The notes: generated by a model not told the origin, from the sequence alone. Positions 1-12,835 are shown, counted from the first letter of the stretch. The stretch: 64,000 bases of DNA from Aotearoamyces nothofagi (GCA_015345905.1 JADDTR010000035.1:113860-177859), one strand, 5' to 3'. Made by a program: numbers and translations.

Positions 1-473
1 CTAGTTCCTCGTGCCTGGTTCTCGCAGTAGCTGAAATGACTGTCGTGTTGTTGTCGTTGTTATAATATCCTGCATCTCTCAACCCCTCCTTCTAAGCCGG
101 TCGTGAATATTGTCCGTAGTGGTGTTGTGCAGTGATGTGAGGACATCTCTCTCGTCGTTAAGTTCTATCATAGCCCCTTTCCCTTTTCGTTTCCCATTTT
201 TTTTTGTTTTGCTTTAGAATTAAGTTAATTCGACTCGAAGATGTTAGTTATGGATGAATGAGTTAACGGTAGCCGTCGATGAAGAAAGCGACGTGATGGT
301 CTTATTCACCACGACCCTATACCTCGGAATCTAATCAATCGTGTGATAATTTTTTCATCCGTCTTCTTTTTCCTATACCAATTAACGATTGCGGTTTCGG
401 GTCTTGTAAATCTGCTGTTTTATTCTATATGGATCAAGTGGCATGGTAGAGAGTTAGAGTAGTAACAGCAAGC
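1..473. other. Left-edge intergenic region
   Basis: No coding sequence is supported here. It lies downstream of the minus-strand MFS gene and probably holds its 3' UTR. There is a T-rich run near 195-215 and no recognisable RNA gene. Confidence 0.5.
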
Positions 474-2184
474 TCATTCGGACTTCCTGCTTTCTTCGTC
501 CTGCGGCACAGACTTCGCGGTGAGGTCTGTGGGTGCGTGTTTGGACATCCGACGGAGGCGTTCGCCGTAGATGTAGAAGAGGATTGGGATGGGCCAGAAG
601 GCGACGGCGAGGAAGCCAAGGAGGGAGCCTGCCCATTGGACGCCTAGCTTCTGGAACATCTGGGTTGCAAAGAGAGCTGGTGATGTGTTAGGTTTGTGGT
701 CTTGTGGGATGTGTAAAGGAGAGGATGGAGGGAGGTGGAGGGAGATAGAAGGGAAGAAAGCGGGGATGACTTACGGAAGCCGGCGCCGAAGAAAGATCGC
801 AGAATGGTGTTGGCGGCGATTGCAGATGCGGCGACCATCAAGTAGGCATCGACAATATAATTCAACGATTGCAGGAAGATCGTCACGAGGCCAGCTCCAG
901 TTAGGATCCCAGAGAGGGTGGGCACGATCCAGTGAACGGAGGGGTAGTTTCCGCTCCATGCGAACCAGAAGAGACCGATGGGGAAAATGGTAGCGCCAAG
1001 CATCATGGGCGGTAGTCGCTCTTCCGGCACAGGGATGCCGTTGTTTTCTTTTAGCTTGCGGTTGTAGCGTGGCTCGGAAGCAATGACGATGAGGGATCCG
1101 ACGAAAACACCGACGATTAGACCGAGGTAGGGAAGAGTAGAGACGGCTTCGTTGATGCCGCGGTATTCGTAGAAGACGACTGGATAGGCTTCGAGGAAGA
1201 GGTAGAGAATACCGTATATGAACGCTGTGTATACGGTGATTAAGAAAACGATTGGTTCGAGGAAGAGGAGCTTGAGAGGTAGAAGTAAATGCTTGTGGAC
1301 CAAGTCGTCCATGTCAATAACCTCCTCTTCGGAGATATGATGAATGGCAAAATTCAGCGTTTCCTTTCTCAAAATCGCGGCTCGTCGCTTTAATATTGTC
1401 TTCTCATATGTCTCCTCAAGCAGAGCTACATCTAGGACGAAAGCGAGCGCACCCATGATACCAGTAATATATTCGGTCCATCTCCAGCCCAGATAACTTT
1501 GTGTTATAAAAGCACCAACGATAGGCGATAGAAAGGGACCGACGAAGACCAGACAAGAGAAAGCAGCAATGGCGATACCTCTAGTCTCGTTCCCAAACAT
1601 ATCAGCAAAGGCGCCTCCGACGACGGCGAGAGGAGCGGATGCGAAAACACCGGCGAAGAATCGGCATAGCATGAGGGTTTGGAAGTCTTTTGCAGTGGCG
1701 CATGCGAACCTATTGTACATTAGCAAGTATCACAGGGTGTCAAAGACAGCATATCGTACATGAAGCAAGTAAATACAAGGCAAGCGCCGGTGATAGGCCA
1801 CTTCCGACCATATAGCTCGGACAGAGGTGCCCAAGCCAACGGACCCGTCGCAAAACCGCAGACATATAAAGTAAGTCCAAGAGTAGAGACAACAGTTCCG
1901 ACGCCGAACTCGAGAGCAACCGGCTGCACAGCAGCGCTGTAGACCGACGAGCCCCAAGACGCGACCAGAGTGTCGAAACCAAGGACGAAGGCGATGATCA
2001 ATTTGCGCCCCAACGGCCAGCTTTTGGCATTCGCAGGATCCTCGTCGCCGGTCAGTTCGACGAGGTAGGCTTCGGGCTCGGCATTGAGCTCTGGTGGGAC
2101 CCCATAGTTTCTTGACAGGCGGATCTCCGTGTTGGATCGTGTCCGTAGAACGGGCGCTGAGGTCTGGGGCTGGGGATCAAACAT
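474..2184 (-). CDS. MFS transporter, DHA1 drug:H+ antiporter type
   Basis: This encodes a predicted 12-helix major facilitator that would export drugs, polyamines or related small molecules at the plasma membrane by proton antiport. Three exons (2184-1760, 1709-775, 676-474) join in frame to 520 residues. Intron 1 (1710-1759) begins GTACGA and ends AATAG; intron 2 (677-774) begins GTAAGT and ends CCAG. Family marks are the hydrophilic N-terminus with a DPANAKSW stretch before TM1, the loop motif ELYGRKWP between TM2 and TM3, MLCRFFAG in TM4, a long charged central loop, and YPVVFYEYRG in TM7. These fit the DHA1 group that includes FLR1 and TPO-like proteins. The substrate cannot be read from sequence. 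No cluster partners are adjacent. Confidence 0.88.
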
Positions 2185-3721
2185 GGTGGGATATCACACA
2201 GGCAGACGAAGAAGATGCGACGAGAAGGAGGGACGTGAGATGCCAGGTGCAAAAGACACCGGGGAGAGAAGCAGACGAAAGAAAGAAAAGAGAAGAGAAT
2301 ATAGAACAGGAAGGACAGTACGCAGAGAATGATGCAAGACCAGGGCCGCAGGACTCGGCCTCAAGGATGCTGCTGCTGTTGTTGATAAGCACATCCAAGG
2401 CCCAGCCCTAGCCAGGGACACCCACCTCGACAGCGCACACACATACCGGCCGTGCATACACGCATACCACTCACTGCTGTATAAGCACAACCCTAATCCC
2501 CAAATCCGTCCAGACAGATAGACAGATAGAGAGACAGATAGATCAACCGACGAGACAAGAACCGAAACGGACGCCAAGCGCAAGACCGCAACAACCGACG
2601 TCGTCCGCGGATAAACGGCTTCCGGGCGGCGCGGCGTGGAAGAAGCTTAAGTAAATGTCCTCCCGCGGCCACGGAAGATATATTTCCGGTTTCGGTCCCT
2701 GATATTCGAAATCGAGAAGGTTTTCTTTTTTCTTTTTCTTTTCTTGCCTGCTCGTTGTGGTCTCGTTCTCTGACGATGATATGGTGGCCGATATGGTATG
2801 CTACTGTAGGTAACTCGTACACAAGACGCGTCTGTACTCCTCCCCCTCGACTGCCTGTTCAGCCAAAGAGCCCCGGCTGTATACAGTGCCAGCCATGGCT
2901 GACATACCAGCAATTCAACCGCAGCGCCGACAGGAACCCTCTCTTCTCGAAGATTCCACTGCTATCTCTGCGGCTCACAGGCCTTGTATTGTACAGTATC
3001 AAACCCCGCTACCGAGGCATCTGTGCGTCGGAAGCTGCCCGAAGAGATCAGTCCCTGAAGGATGACTGCTTCGGTGCCGAGGCCCAAGAAGCCTCGACAA
3101 TCGAAGAAATGATGCCCGATCGCGAGTCGGGCCTGCTGTTCATGCTACCATCTTGCCATCAGGGATCTGTACAATTTCACGAATGACATCTCTATTGTCT
3201 ACTACATTATTCATCTCAATATCATCTAACATCTAGCCTCTAACATCTATCATCAAACATCCATCCAGGACCATTCATTTCCAACTAGCTCCAATCCCAC
3301 AATCTCTACACCAACCTCTTCAGGAGCCATAACAATATCCTCACCACCAACAAGCCCACCGACCAGTAGTCACCCAACTCGAGCAGATCTTCCAACTCCC
3401 AACTTTCCATCTCAAGCCGAAACGCAATAATCGGCAGAAGTGACGTATTGCCGCGTGAGCCATTATACTAACTCCTGACTCCCCATCGAAGGCGTTATGA
3501 TATCTCCATCTCCAGCCATCTTTATTTTATTATCTTCGCGAGCTTCTGTATCGACCTTAGGTTGTACGCAGAGACAGACAAACTGTATATGTTTATTCTA
3601 GGATATATGTACTTCGAATGTATGCATTTCTGGGGTAGCAATCTCGTCGCCCTTGATCATGCCCCCCGATCATGCCATTTGACTATGTATGTTTGATATA
3701 AACTGCACGCTACCGCCAAAC
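2185..3721. other. Intergenic region between MFS and DUF3431 genes
   Basis: No gene is supported. The first 400 bases are probably the MFS promoter and 5' UTR. Around 3185-3400 there is a degenerate ATC-rich tract (many variants of catctaacat). A 143-residue open frame on the plus strand at 2755-3186 has no domain signature and was not accepted. Confidence 0.4.
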
Positions 3722-4834
3722 TCACGAATGCGTAGCAGCCCAGTCCTCGGGCAGACTAAAGCCCGGCGGCAGGCGATACTGACCATAGCAACGGCCGGGC
3801 GTCGTGCAGCCTCTGAGATTGCAGCGGCCATACAAGCGGCAGTAGCACTCGTCGGCGGGTGGGCAGCCTAGGGAGTTAAGGCGCTGCAGGTCGACACTAT
3901 CTGCACTAGACGACGAGTCGCGCGTGTCCCGTAGGAATAGAATGTGCCACAGATACGACAAGATGCGGCCTGAAACATGGTCATCGCTCAGTACACTGTC
4001 GCTATTCTTGTCGATGTCGAGTAACCACTGCCGCAGAGCGACGTACTCAGCACGAGAATGCTGCCATATCTGATCACGAGCGACGACAAACTGTGCGCAA
4101 CACTGCGCGCGGACAGCATCAGTACGACCTGGAAGGACCCTTCCTTCGTCGTTGCCGCCGAACAGCGTGGCGAAAGCGCGCGGCAGTGCTGTATCAGAGA
4201 GGGCGCGCGTGTTCCACGGCTCTACCATGGCGCGCGTAAACGTCTCTATGCTACCCTGCGGCAGCGCTTCAGCGACTGGGCACATGCTGGCGCTCCAATC
4301 GCAGCGCAGGTTGTGGTATCCCCACGGTGCGAGCGCCGCCGACACATTGAGCGCGGCTAGCAGGGCGGCGTTGTCGTAGTCGGGGGCATCATTATGCCAT
4401 GCCCAGCGCGAACCATGCACGAACACGGCGCCGGAAGCGGGGATGTGTGCATAGTTGTCAATAATGAACGTCAAGTATGCCATGGCCTCGTGCCCGCGAT
4501 TCGCAGGAACTTGTAGATACACCGACGTCGAGTCGGGCGACATGTCAGCAGTGTAAACACATAGCTGATATAACTCTGCCAGGCCATTGAGCCATTTGGA
4601 ATCATCAGCGGCAATGCGCGCTACAACCAATGCCGGCTTCAAGCTGGCTTCAGCTTCCAAGCCGGGGCAGATTCCCCGCGCCTCGGGAAGGTTAACAGAA
4701 GTGGTCTTGTAGCGAATTGTAGACCATGCGAAGGTCTTGTTGCCTGATTGGTGGTGGTTAAGGTATAAGATAAGAAGTAGAGCGACGCTGAAGAACGTAA
4801 TGTTGGCAACGACTCTCCGCGTCCTCCGTCTCAT
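3722..4834 (-). CDS. DUF3431 family type II membrane protein
   Basis: This is a single-exon 370-residue protein. It starts with a basic stretch (MRRRTRRV) followed by one hydrophobic helix at about residues 8-25, the layout of a signal anchor, so the bulk should face the Golgi lumen or cell exterior. The body shows features I associate with the fungal DUF3431 family: an Ala/Arg-rich start leading to a conserved W, IIDNYAHIP, VFVHGSRWAWHND, LRCDWSASMCP, and a C-terminal Cys-rich tract (CPPADECYCRLYGRC). The family is often placed near glycosyltransferases but has no proven reaction, so none is assigned. It is unusually GC-rich compared with its flanks. Confidence 0.8.
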   Translation of the reverse strand: MRRRTRRVVANITFFSVALLLILYLNHHQSGNKTFAWSTIRYKTTSVNLPEARGICPGLEAEASLKPALVVARIAADDSKWLNGLAELYQLCVYTADMSPDSTSVYLQVPANRGHEAMAYLTFIIDNYAHIPASGAVFVHGSRWAWHNDAPDYDNAALLAALNVSAALAPWGYHNLRCDWSASMCPVAEALPQGSIETFTRAMVEPWNTRALSDTALPRAFATLFGGNDEGRVLPGRTDAVRAQCCAQFVVARDQIWQHSRAEYVALRQWLLDIDKNSDSVLSDDHVSGRILSYLWHILFLRDTRDSSSSADSVDLQRLNSLGCPPADECYCRLYGRCNLRGCTTPGRCYGQYRLPPGFSLPEDWAATHS

Positions 4835-6019
4835 TTTGACGCCGGGATGTCCTTCTGCAACTTATTAAAAGTTGTCGACGAACATTGGCGTGTCTGGGCT
4901 CGCCGCTTTCTATCAATGCAAAGCGATATCTTAGCAGAGATGGCCCACTTGAGCCAAGGGATAATCCAATCTAGAGGTTGCAAGCTCAGAGGTTGTAGAC
5001 TCAAAGAAATATCAGATACTGTAGAGAATACGGCCTGCAAGACCCCGAGACTTCCGGCGTGCAAGGATCACGCGGGCCGCTCACTCATGGTATTTTCGAT
5101 CTACAGCTGTACTGCAATACAGTAGTATGGTCAGCTAGCCCTGATAGTAACATAACTATAATAAATGAAACGACTATAGTCTTGTATAGATGTTTATAGA
5201 TGCTCGATACCTGTGATTATTGTTAGTAATCGAAGAAAAGAATGCTGGACATATGGGAATTTCGCTCCGGAATCTCTCTTTGGTTGATGCAAAACGCATC
5301 AACATACGACGATCTCTCGTCTCGGTTTAGTAATACTTCACCAGTGCTGAGAAAACAGGCTCTGGATTGTCCGTCACCTGATATGATATTCCGTCAAGGC
5401 ATATTTGCTGAGTAAAGCTTTCGGAGGCCCACGTGCAGGACAGAGCCTCATAAGACTACTTGCCACTTGGAAAGTCTTCTCCAACTTGCCTGTAGACATT
5501 GCGATATTTCGCAACAAGCGCCTTGCGCAAAGCGACACAGTTTGTGGGAATGTCGTTCTGTTCAGATTGCAGACGACAACGGTGCATCATAACGGAATGT
5601 GAGCGCGTACGAGAAAGCATGCAGTTATATCGCAATGATTCGATATCCTGCACTTTCAGGAAGCTTTCAAATTGCGCGCTACATTCATATGCATCGCATG
5701 CGGCGATGCATATGAATATAAGGCGTGTTCGTTCAAGACAGAAATGGAATTATAAAGGTTGACGTTGTTGGAAGGGAAGCCTAAGGCAATTCGAAGTGCT
5801 TGGCACCTTGGCAAGCAATACATTCACACCCCCAATATTCACCACACCCAAAGATGATAGATAACCTTAAGACCAAATATTGGCTGGTAAGAACTCATTA
5901 ATCAGAGATATTCTTACGATATGTATGTGTATACATGGTACGTGATCCACGATACACAAAATAATCAATATACATTAATTCCAGTACAGACACCAGAGTC
6001 CGCTATTTCCTATTCCCGT
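4835..6019. other. Intergenic region with a strong inverted repeat
   Basis: No gene is supported. The stretch near 4830-5060 is the probable promoter and 5' UTR of the DUF3431 gene and contains two copies of agaggttg at about 4972-4995. The interval also carries the perfect inverted repeat listed at 5683-5717. The last 100 bases are AT-rich and probably 3' UTR of the GT2 gene. Confidence 0.4.
5683..5717. repeat. Perfect 15-bp inverted repeat, 5-nt spacer
   Basis: Bases 5683-5697 (attcatatgcatcgc) are the exact reverse complement of 5703-5717, with atgcg between. It could form a hairpin of 15 pairs. It lies about 300 bp beyond the 3' end of the minus-strand GT2 gene and more than 800 bp upstream of the DUF3431 start, so it is not an obvious terminator of either. 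Confidence 0.8.
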
Positions 6020-8338
6020 TTATATAAAAAAGGAACCAAAGAATATGACAGAAGTAAAAATCGTGATCAGCGAATATTCCATCTCCTTCCAAATTGACTT
6101 CTTGCTGTATCTCTGCTTCTTCCACTCTTTCTTCGGTCTCGCAATCTGCGTCTCAGGGTCAATCTCCATCAGCTCTGATCTATCCGGCACCGTTGGTGGG
6201 AAGATGGCGTAGCGGATCGGTGTGAAGCATGCTGTTAGACACATAAGCCAGAGCATCGGTGGCCAGAATGCATGTGTTAGAAGGAAGACATAGAGATCAT
6301 ATGCTGTTGCTGCGGTGGTTATGCCGATTACTGTACTCAAGATGACGGATGTGAGCACAAAGATGATGTAGAGGAGGTGGAGATAGACGTCACAGTCCCA
6401 GAGAATAACGCGCAGACGAACAAATAGCGGCGCGCGAGTTTTGGCATCACGTTCGTTCAGCGATGATTTAATCGATCCGGAAGATGAAAATGCCATTGAT
6501 TTGCCGCCGAGCCATGACGGGAGGATGAATGACCGAATGATTGTTATGGCGTGGAAGGGTGCCATCCACATCTGCGCACCAGTGTCGCGTTGTGCGAGAC
6601 GATATCCGGATGGGAGATATGTGACCCATTCGTTTAGTCTTGTTAAGATGAGAGAGGTAAAGCAGAGCCGGATCTGCCACCGGAGTTGGGAAATTGAGGA
6701 ATAGGCGACGAGTTGCCCACCTGAGACGAGTACGATTGGGATGGTGAGTAGAGCAATTAGGAGAAATATTTTGAAGAAGGCATCAATGGCGAAGACAAAT
6801 GCACTGAGGCGCGCGAAGAATGACATGCCTTTGACCAAATCGCCGTAGATACAGAATTTCAGCTTCAGCGCTGTCTGTAGCGTACCCAGGGTCCATCGAG
6901 TACGTTGTTTGATGTGCCCAGTGAAGGTGTCGGGTACAGTGCCGTATTGCAAGGCTTCGTGGCAGAAAGCAGTTTTCCAGCCTGATCCTAGGAGAAGGGA
7001 TGAGGTGTAAGTATCTTCAGCCAAAGATCCGACAGGCCATCCACCAATGGAGTCCAGAGCTTTGCGACGGATCGCATACCCAGAGCCGGTACACCAGGCG
7101 ACGCCATTGGCATCTTTGGTAGGCTCCATGACATGGACGAATGTGTCGAGAGATTGGACTAGGGGATCGTCTTCGGGAATGTTGTAGAACAGCTGTTTTC
7201 GCAAATAAGTAAAAGCATTGTGACTAAGGAACGAGGAAATCTACCTGAGGAGGGCAGACGAGAGCCATTTCGGGGTCATTGATCATATGGGCAATGATAG
7301 CACGAAGCCAATCAGGTTCGGGAATCATATCCGCATCCAAAGCTGCAATGAACTCTCCACCTCCATCAATCTTTGTCACGAAGTCGGTACCACCAGTTAA
7401 GTTGCCGGCTTTAAAATGATGCGGGACTCCCTTGACCTTAATTCTCGCATGGTAATAAAGATTAGGGAAACGGAGAGTGAGATCATTAATCGCTTTTTCT
7501 AACTCGGCGTCTTGCCCGTCATCAAGGACGACAACTCGGAAACGACCTTGCGGATAATCAACCGCACAGGCTGCACGCGCGGTATCGAGAACTACATCAA
7601 CATCTTCTTTGCAGCAGGTAATAAAGACGTCTACCGTTGGAACCTCTTCACCACGCAAACGTAGCTTTGGGCGATGACGACCTCGGATGGAGAGCATTTG
7701 ATATAGTTGATGAAGTAGCGTGGGGACTATATATGTTAAAACTGATGGTGTAGAGGATAACGTCTGAACTTACATGCAACAGCGCCCTCGGCACTAATGA
7801 AGAGCCATGCCATTACATATGTTTTATGGTAAGCTCGTTGAGCATAAATTGTGCAATGGATTCGATAGATATAATATAAGAAATATGCTCCACAAGAAAG
7901 GAACGTGAAGAGAGGCGATAGACGATATAACCTTCGCTTCCATAGTGAGAGTAAGTCTGCATCATCGTATCGATGGAGTGTCTCGATAGTATACGTTGAC
8001 CCATTAAGTGATTCCACTGATGAATTAGTCCCCTTGCCTAGCGATCCCTTCTTTAAATCATTTAGAGGAATATCATATAGATACTCTGATAAAGGATTTT
8101 GGATAGCCGTTGAGGCATCCGATAATGCGAGTGATGCGGTGGAAGAAAATTTGTTGAAGGCAGGTCGTGGACTTTCTAGAAGGTTACTTGTTGAACTGTT
8201 TGAAGCATTGTTGAAGAAGACGGATGAGGATTCAGATCGCGAGATGCTGTGGTGGGGTGTTGAAGGCTGGCTTGGCAATGGTTGAAGAAAGGCCTCTGCT
8301 TGGCGGTGATTCCAGGTATTTGCTGGATGGGATATCAT
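6020..8338 (-). CDS. Cellulose synthase-like glycosyltransferase, family GT2
   Basis: This is a processive membrane glycosyltransferase that should polymerise a beta-linked polysaccharide from a nucleotide sugar. Three exons (8338-7774, 7726-7245, 7192-6020) give 739 residues. Both introns are short (47 and 52 nt) with clear GT/AG ends. The Ser/Asn-rich N-terminus (about 1-125) is cytosolic and is followed by hydrophobic segments. Catalytic landmarks are present in order: VVLDDG (DD 257-258), ALDADM (DAD 319-321), the acceptor-base region SLAEDTYTS (ED 408-409), and QRTRW (445-449), the family's Q-x-x-R-W signature. About six further membrane segments follow. The sugar and polymer cannot be told from sequence. 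It is distinct from chitin synthases, which carry QRRRW and EDR. Confidence 0.9.
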
Positions 8339-11300
8339 TGTGTATTAAGATTTGCTGTAGAGTGAAAGCATAAAGGAAATGAGCAAAGAAAAAGATTGTA
8401 AATGATTAGAGCCAAATAAGTTGATCGGAGAAGGATCAGTAGCTCCGTAGGTATAGAAATAAACGACTGCCCATATATAACATGAAAAGCGCGGTGGCAG
8501 CCTGTTATCACAAAAGAAAGGATGAGAGTGGACAAGCCAGCGCTCGAGCTATGGTACTCCAGTTGGGTTAGCTATTAAGAGATCGGTGTATCATAACACG
8601 GCAGCCAGATGTACTCCCCAGCATCCGATCCCTTGTAAAGCTGCGAGTGCTCGTCGGCATCACGAACAGACAGGGCTCGGATGCCCATTTGGGCAACACG
8701 GCCTCCCTACTGGAGATTGCGAGCCGTGTGTCGTCTGTGGATCAGGTCCGAATTCACTGCCCATGACCTGAGAGGTCCAGGATCCGCCACGATGCCATAG
8801 ATCTGAGAGCTCGGCAACAGCTTAGACGGAGCTCTAAATCGACGTAATCCCTACCGTTGTCTACGCATGGTATACAGTATCCGGCCGTGCCAATAATAGC
8901 ACAAGGGTGAGCCTGAGAGGCCCTTTCCCCTATCCTCTCACGCACATGAGCGGCAGTGAAGGGCCCATATCAGGGGCAGTGGACTACACTTCACGTGTCC
9001 TCTCATCTTATAAGATCTCTAGCAAAAAGACTCTTTTAGAAGGCTCGGAGCCCTCTCAGAAGTTCCCTAAGCCTTGTGAGATTATAGTACGAGCATGAAG
9101 AGATAGTTGGAGACGTCGAAGATGGACAAAGCTCCGGTCTCTTAGGCTCAAAAGACTTGCCGGAGCCCACGGCACGAGTCCCCAACCTACTGTAGATGTA
9201 GAGCCTGCTACTGCTGTACAGCCCAGCACCGCAGAATGGATCTCTTATCAAAGACTAGACCAGTAGTAAGAGAGGGCATGGAGAAGAAAGGCCAAGAGAG
9301 GACGATGGGGAGGAAAAGTACCTTCAAGGACCCTGGGTCCCGCAGTATTGCACAGACCCCCGACGTGTCATTTCTGCTTGCCGACGGGTCTGACGCGCGG
9401 CATACATACCTCCCCTGGTCCAATTGGCTGGAGGCTCAGCACAGAGCAAGAATCGAACCGTCGAGATGGCGAGCAATACTGTAATAAATTGGGTTTCTAT
9501 TTTTTTCCAAGACACGTGCTCGCATGGCACAAGTCCAGCCACCAACAATACAATTGTTTTGAAACGGAGGACGGAGCGGTCGTTGCCGCACTTCCGCACT
9601 GCTAGAGAGTCCGTAGTGCCCGTACTCGTTCCGTGCTGTAGCGTATAAAGCACCTCGGTCGCGACAATAGGGCTATCCGAGCCGCCATGGCTCGTTCTAC
9701 GGCACGTTGAAACAGAAGATTTCAGATGTGTCTGTACATTTGGTGGATAGAACAGACGTCGTGTCCGAGGGTCTGTTTACTCTACCGTGCACAACAGCCG
9801 AGCAGATGGCGACGGATCCGACCGTTGGTGAGAGGCTGAGAAACCCTGCGATGCTGGATTCCGTGCCGAGATAGGCGGTGCACGGCTGGCTATTCAGCGT
9901 ATAGGACCTTATCTCTCAGTATTAATAGCATATGCATCCCGAAAGATGATTTTCTATCAGATGCCCCGAATCGTGAGTCCTGAATCCTGAATCCAGAGTC
10001 CAGAGTCTAGAATCCTGCACTCGAGTACTCCAGTACTCGGTAGCTGCCAGCAATAAATATATGCACATACACAGTACATGCATTAGTGCTATCTATGTGT
10101 GTGCTTGTACAGTACAAGTGAAGTACAGTACTGTACGTACATGCCAGTACTGTATAAACTTGGGATCCACCGTGCATTGGGAAGTAGGGTATATCGTACT
10201 GTGGGTGAGGCGAAAGTAGGTGAAGCGACGGTGCTAGTAGATGGAGTGGTCGCTCGGGCCACAGATGTTTGAAACGGCCTTGTTGTTTCATCCAGGCTCT
10301 TGTGATGGTTCAGGACCGTCAAACATCACTCGGTGTCTATCTTTAGGCGGCTTCAAAGCCTCTTGCGCGCTATATCTCGTGGTTAAGCTTTGCCACAAGA
10401 CTTGGCGCAAGTTAGGCTCTGCTCCCTCTGCCAGGTAGTGTGCACAGCCCTGTTGCAAGGCATACTGCACTGTACAGGACAGGACAGGGCAGGGCAGGGC
10501 AGGGCAGGACCCCGTACAGGACTCCGTACAGGACAGGACATAGGTCGGCCGCCGACCTGTGGTCTCACCCTGCCACGCTGCTTTCCCTTCGCGTCCGATG
10601 CCGCTATGGGTTAGCAACAGCTAAGCTACTGTAGGTACTTGCTTGGCTGGACATGCTGGGCTGATGTGGGCCCGAGGGCCGAGGCTGTAGAAGACAAAGC
10701 GGTTGGTTGAATGTTAGATAATCTGCTTGAAGAGCTGCAAGCGCCGGCTCTTCAACCCTACTGTATATCATTAGGCCCGCCTCAATTCCCCAGTGCTGGA
10801 AATCGCTCTCGATTCCAGCATTATGCCTTCTGTCCAACGTCTGCATAGACGAACCATCACTCAGAACTTTCCTAGACTGTCTTGACAATCGATGTCCCGT
10901 CAGCGTCATCTCTTCATTACGGTACATCACATGTATAGTCATAGGAATCGTAATGTAGAATACATGATATCAAGGATACTTCCGGTAGAGCCCTCAAGGT
11001 AGTATCGGGACAACCTGCTCACGGTCATTAGAGGTAGACGCTCTGCTAAGTTCCAGAGTCCTCGGGTACTCGCCTCAAAGGGTCGTGGTCGTCAACATGA
11101 TCAGAGAGCAACACATGTTGAGATCATGCTGGCAGCCTTCCACCTCCGATTGATCATAGATAAAATGCCTATTGTAAAAAATGTCCCATCCCAGTGCGAT
11201 TCAGGCGTGTCTTTCCGTCAACTGCACAGCTGCACCACAGTACGATCAAGGCAGATGTGATGAGAGGTGCAGTTTGTTCAATATTATGCATATGGAAGGA

Positions 11301-12835
11301 TGATATGGATGCGAGTTGAGTACTCGACTATCTTGTGCATAAGCGTCATAAGTCCCCCGGCTCCGAATCCTCGAAACTCTGCCTCTATCGGGGAAGAGCC
11401 GATGGTTCGGGTATAAATCATTTCCTAATGCACAAAACTCGAAGAGAAGGGACAGTGCACTGATATTCTCAGCCCAATGGATAGGAACCTGTGATTTGAG
11501 ACTTAGCTGTACCCTATTCCTGTTACTAATCCGAATATTGGGCTACCACCAAATTTCCGGAAGTTCCGCCTTCTTCCCCTTACGGCAAGGAGAGCATCCC
11601 AGCAGAAGCTCTGGCCTCCACTCTAAGCTGCCAGATAACATCAGGCAAAGCTCTCAGGAAGGCCAGCATCATGGGCCTCACCTTATCGCCATGTTAAGCC
11701 GTGCTCGAGTATGGTTCTACCCCACGGCAGTCAAGGTCTAGAGGCATATTGTTTGTAGCAGTCGCACATTTTGATAGGGTACGGTCTGAGCCGCCCTACG
11801 ATAGTTGACTTATCGCTGCTGACGTCAATCCAAATGGGGCCCCAGTCCAAAGCGAGCGTGGCGAGGCTATCCGATATCGCGTGTGCAGGAAAGCAGTGAT
11901 CCTCGCTTCACGCCCCATCAAGACCTCAACAACGTCACTGTTTGCTTCATCTAGTCCTGGCAGGCTGTGATGTCTTTAGAACCACTATCCAGAATTCATG
12001 AGTGGATAAGAGGGCGTACAACACGTTGTACAGCAAAGTACAAGTACATACATCCGTGGAGACACCAATCTGCCTTCAAGAGAACCTTCCCAAGAGAACA
12101 TTAAAGGCCCAGTTCATCTACTGTAAGTTTGTCAAGTTGCGGTGGTGAACTGCCAACGAAGACGGCATGCCTCATATCATGGGATCTGGTTGGAAGATTG
12201 CTCCCAAGTGATGGAGTGAACCACCGTTACACCCGTCTGGTGTTGGGAGCCTAATCGTCGTTTTCGTCGCAGGTGCTACGGAAAGTCGCTGAACCGCACA
12301 GAGTTTGATTAATGAGGTTCATGCTGCGGCTCAGATGCTGTATAGCTTGTCGAGCTTGAAGCGGTGAGTCTAATTGCCGAATTTTCTGCTGGAGTCGACA
12401 TAATATGGCCGGACGCGTGCTATAGAGGTAAACTGTATTTTATCTCTCTATTCATTCATTAGATGATTCAATAAATCAAAGCTTGAAAGGTTCTTTGTGA
12501 CATTACTTTGATAATGATGATTATATCGCCTTTGCCCACCTAATCTATTTGGAACTTTGCAGCCTCACAAAGTAATGTCAATCGCTGCATGGTCTGGAAG
12601 CATCACCAGAACAGCACATTCTTCCTTCTGCCTTATTGGATACCCATGAGATGCGACCCATCAGATCTTTCGAGTTCTTCGCACAGTTAATGCTACCCTA
12701 ATCCGCGGCTACTTGTCAAACTCGGTGACATTTTCCTCCGGTCAAGCTCTTAAGGACTCTCTTTGCGAGCAACCTGAGCCCTTCTGTCGAATCCTCCACT
12801 ACCCAAGACAGATAAGGTACAGCACAACATTCAAA
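8339..12835. other. Gene-poor interval
   Basis: About 4.5 kb contain no supported coding sequence on either strand. Open frames are short and lack recognisable domains or paired splice sites. I saw no reverse transcriptase, integrase, transposase or long terminal repeats. Visible structure includes a degenerate gaatcc/gagtcc repeat near 9978-10015, a cluster of GTAC-containing palindromes at 10089-10155, a ggcag tandem repeat near 10485-10508, and a CRE-like TGACGTCA at 11820-11827. The left 250 bases probably hold the GT2 promoter. Confidence 0.5.
10476..10536 (+). repeat. Tandem aggac/agggc pentamer repeat
   Basis: This stretch consists of repeats of acagg, agggc and agtacaggac units, including four agggc copies in a row. 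Short open frames on both strands across it are by-products of the repeat. Confidence 0.7.

Noticed and set aside
2755-3186. 143-residue open frame upstream of the MFS gene
   Set aside because: No domain, odd composition, and it overlaps the likely promoter; no splice partners found.
9445-9475. Possible tRNA B box on the minus strand (GGTTCGATTCT)
   Set aside because: Flanking bases cannot form a T-arm stem and no acceptor stem was found.
8339-12835. Search for transposon proteins, long terminal repeats or a CRISPR array
   Set aside because: None seen by eye; the tandem repeats here are short simple repeats, and CRISPR is not expected in a fungus.
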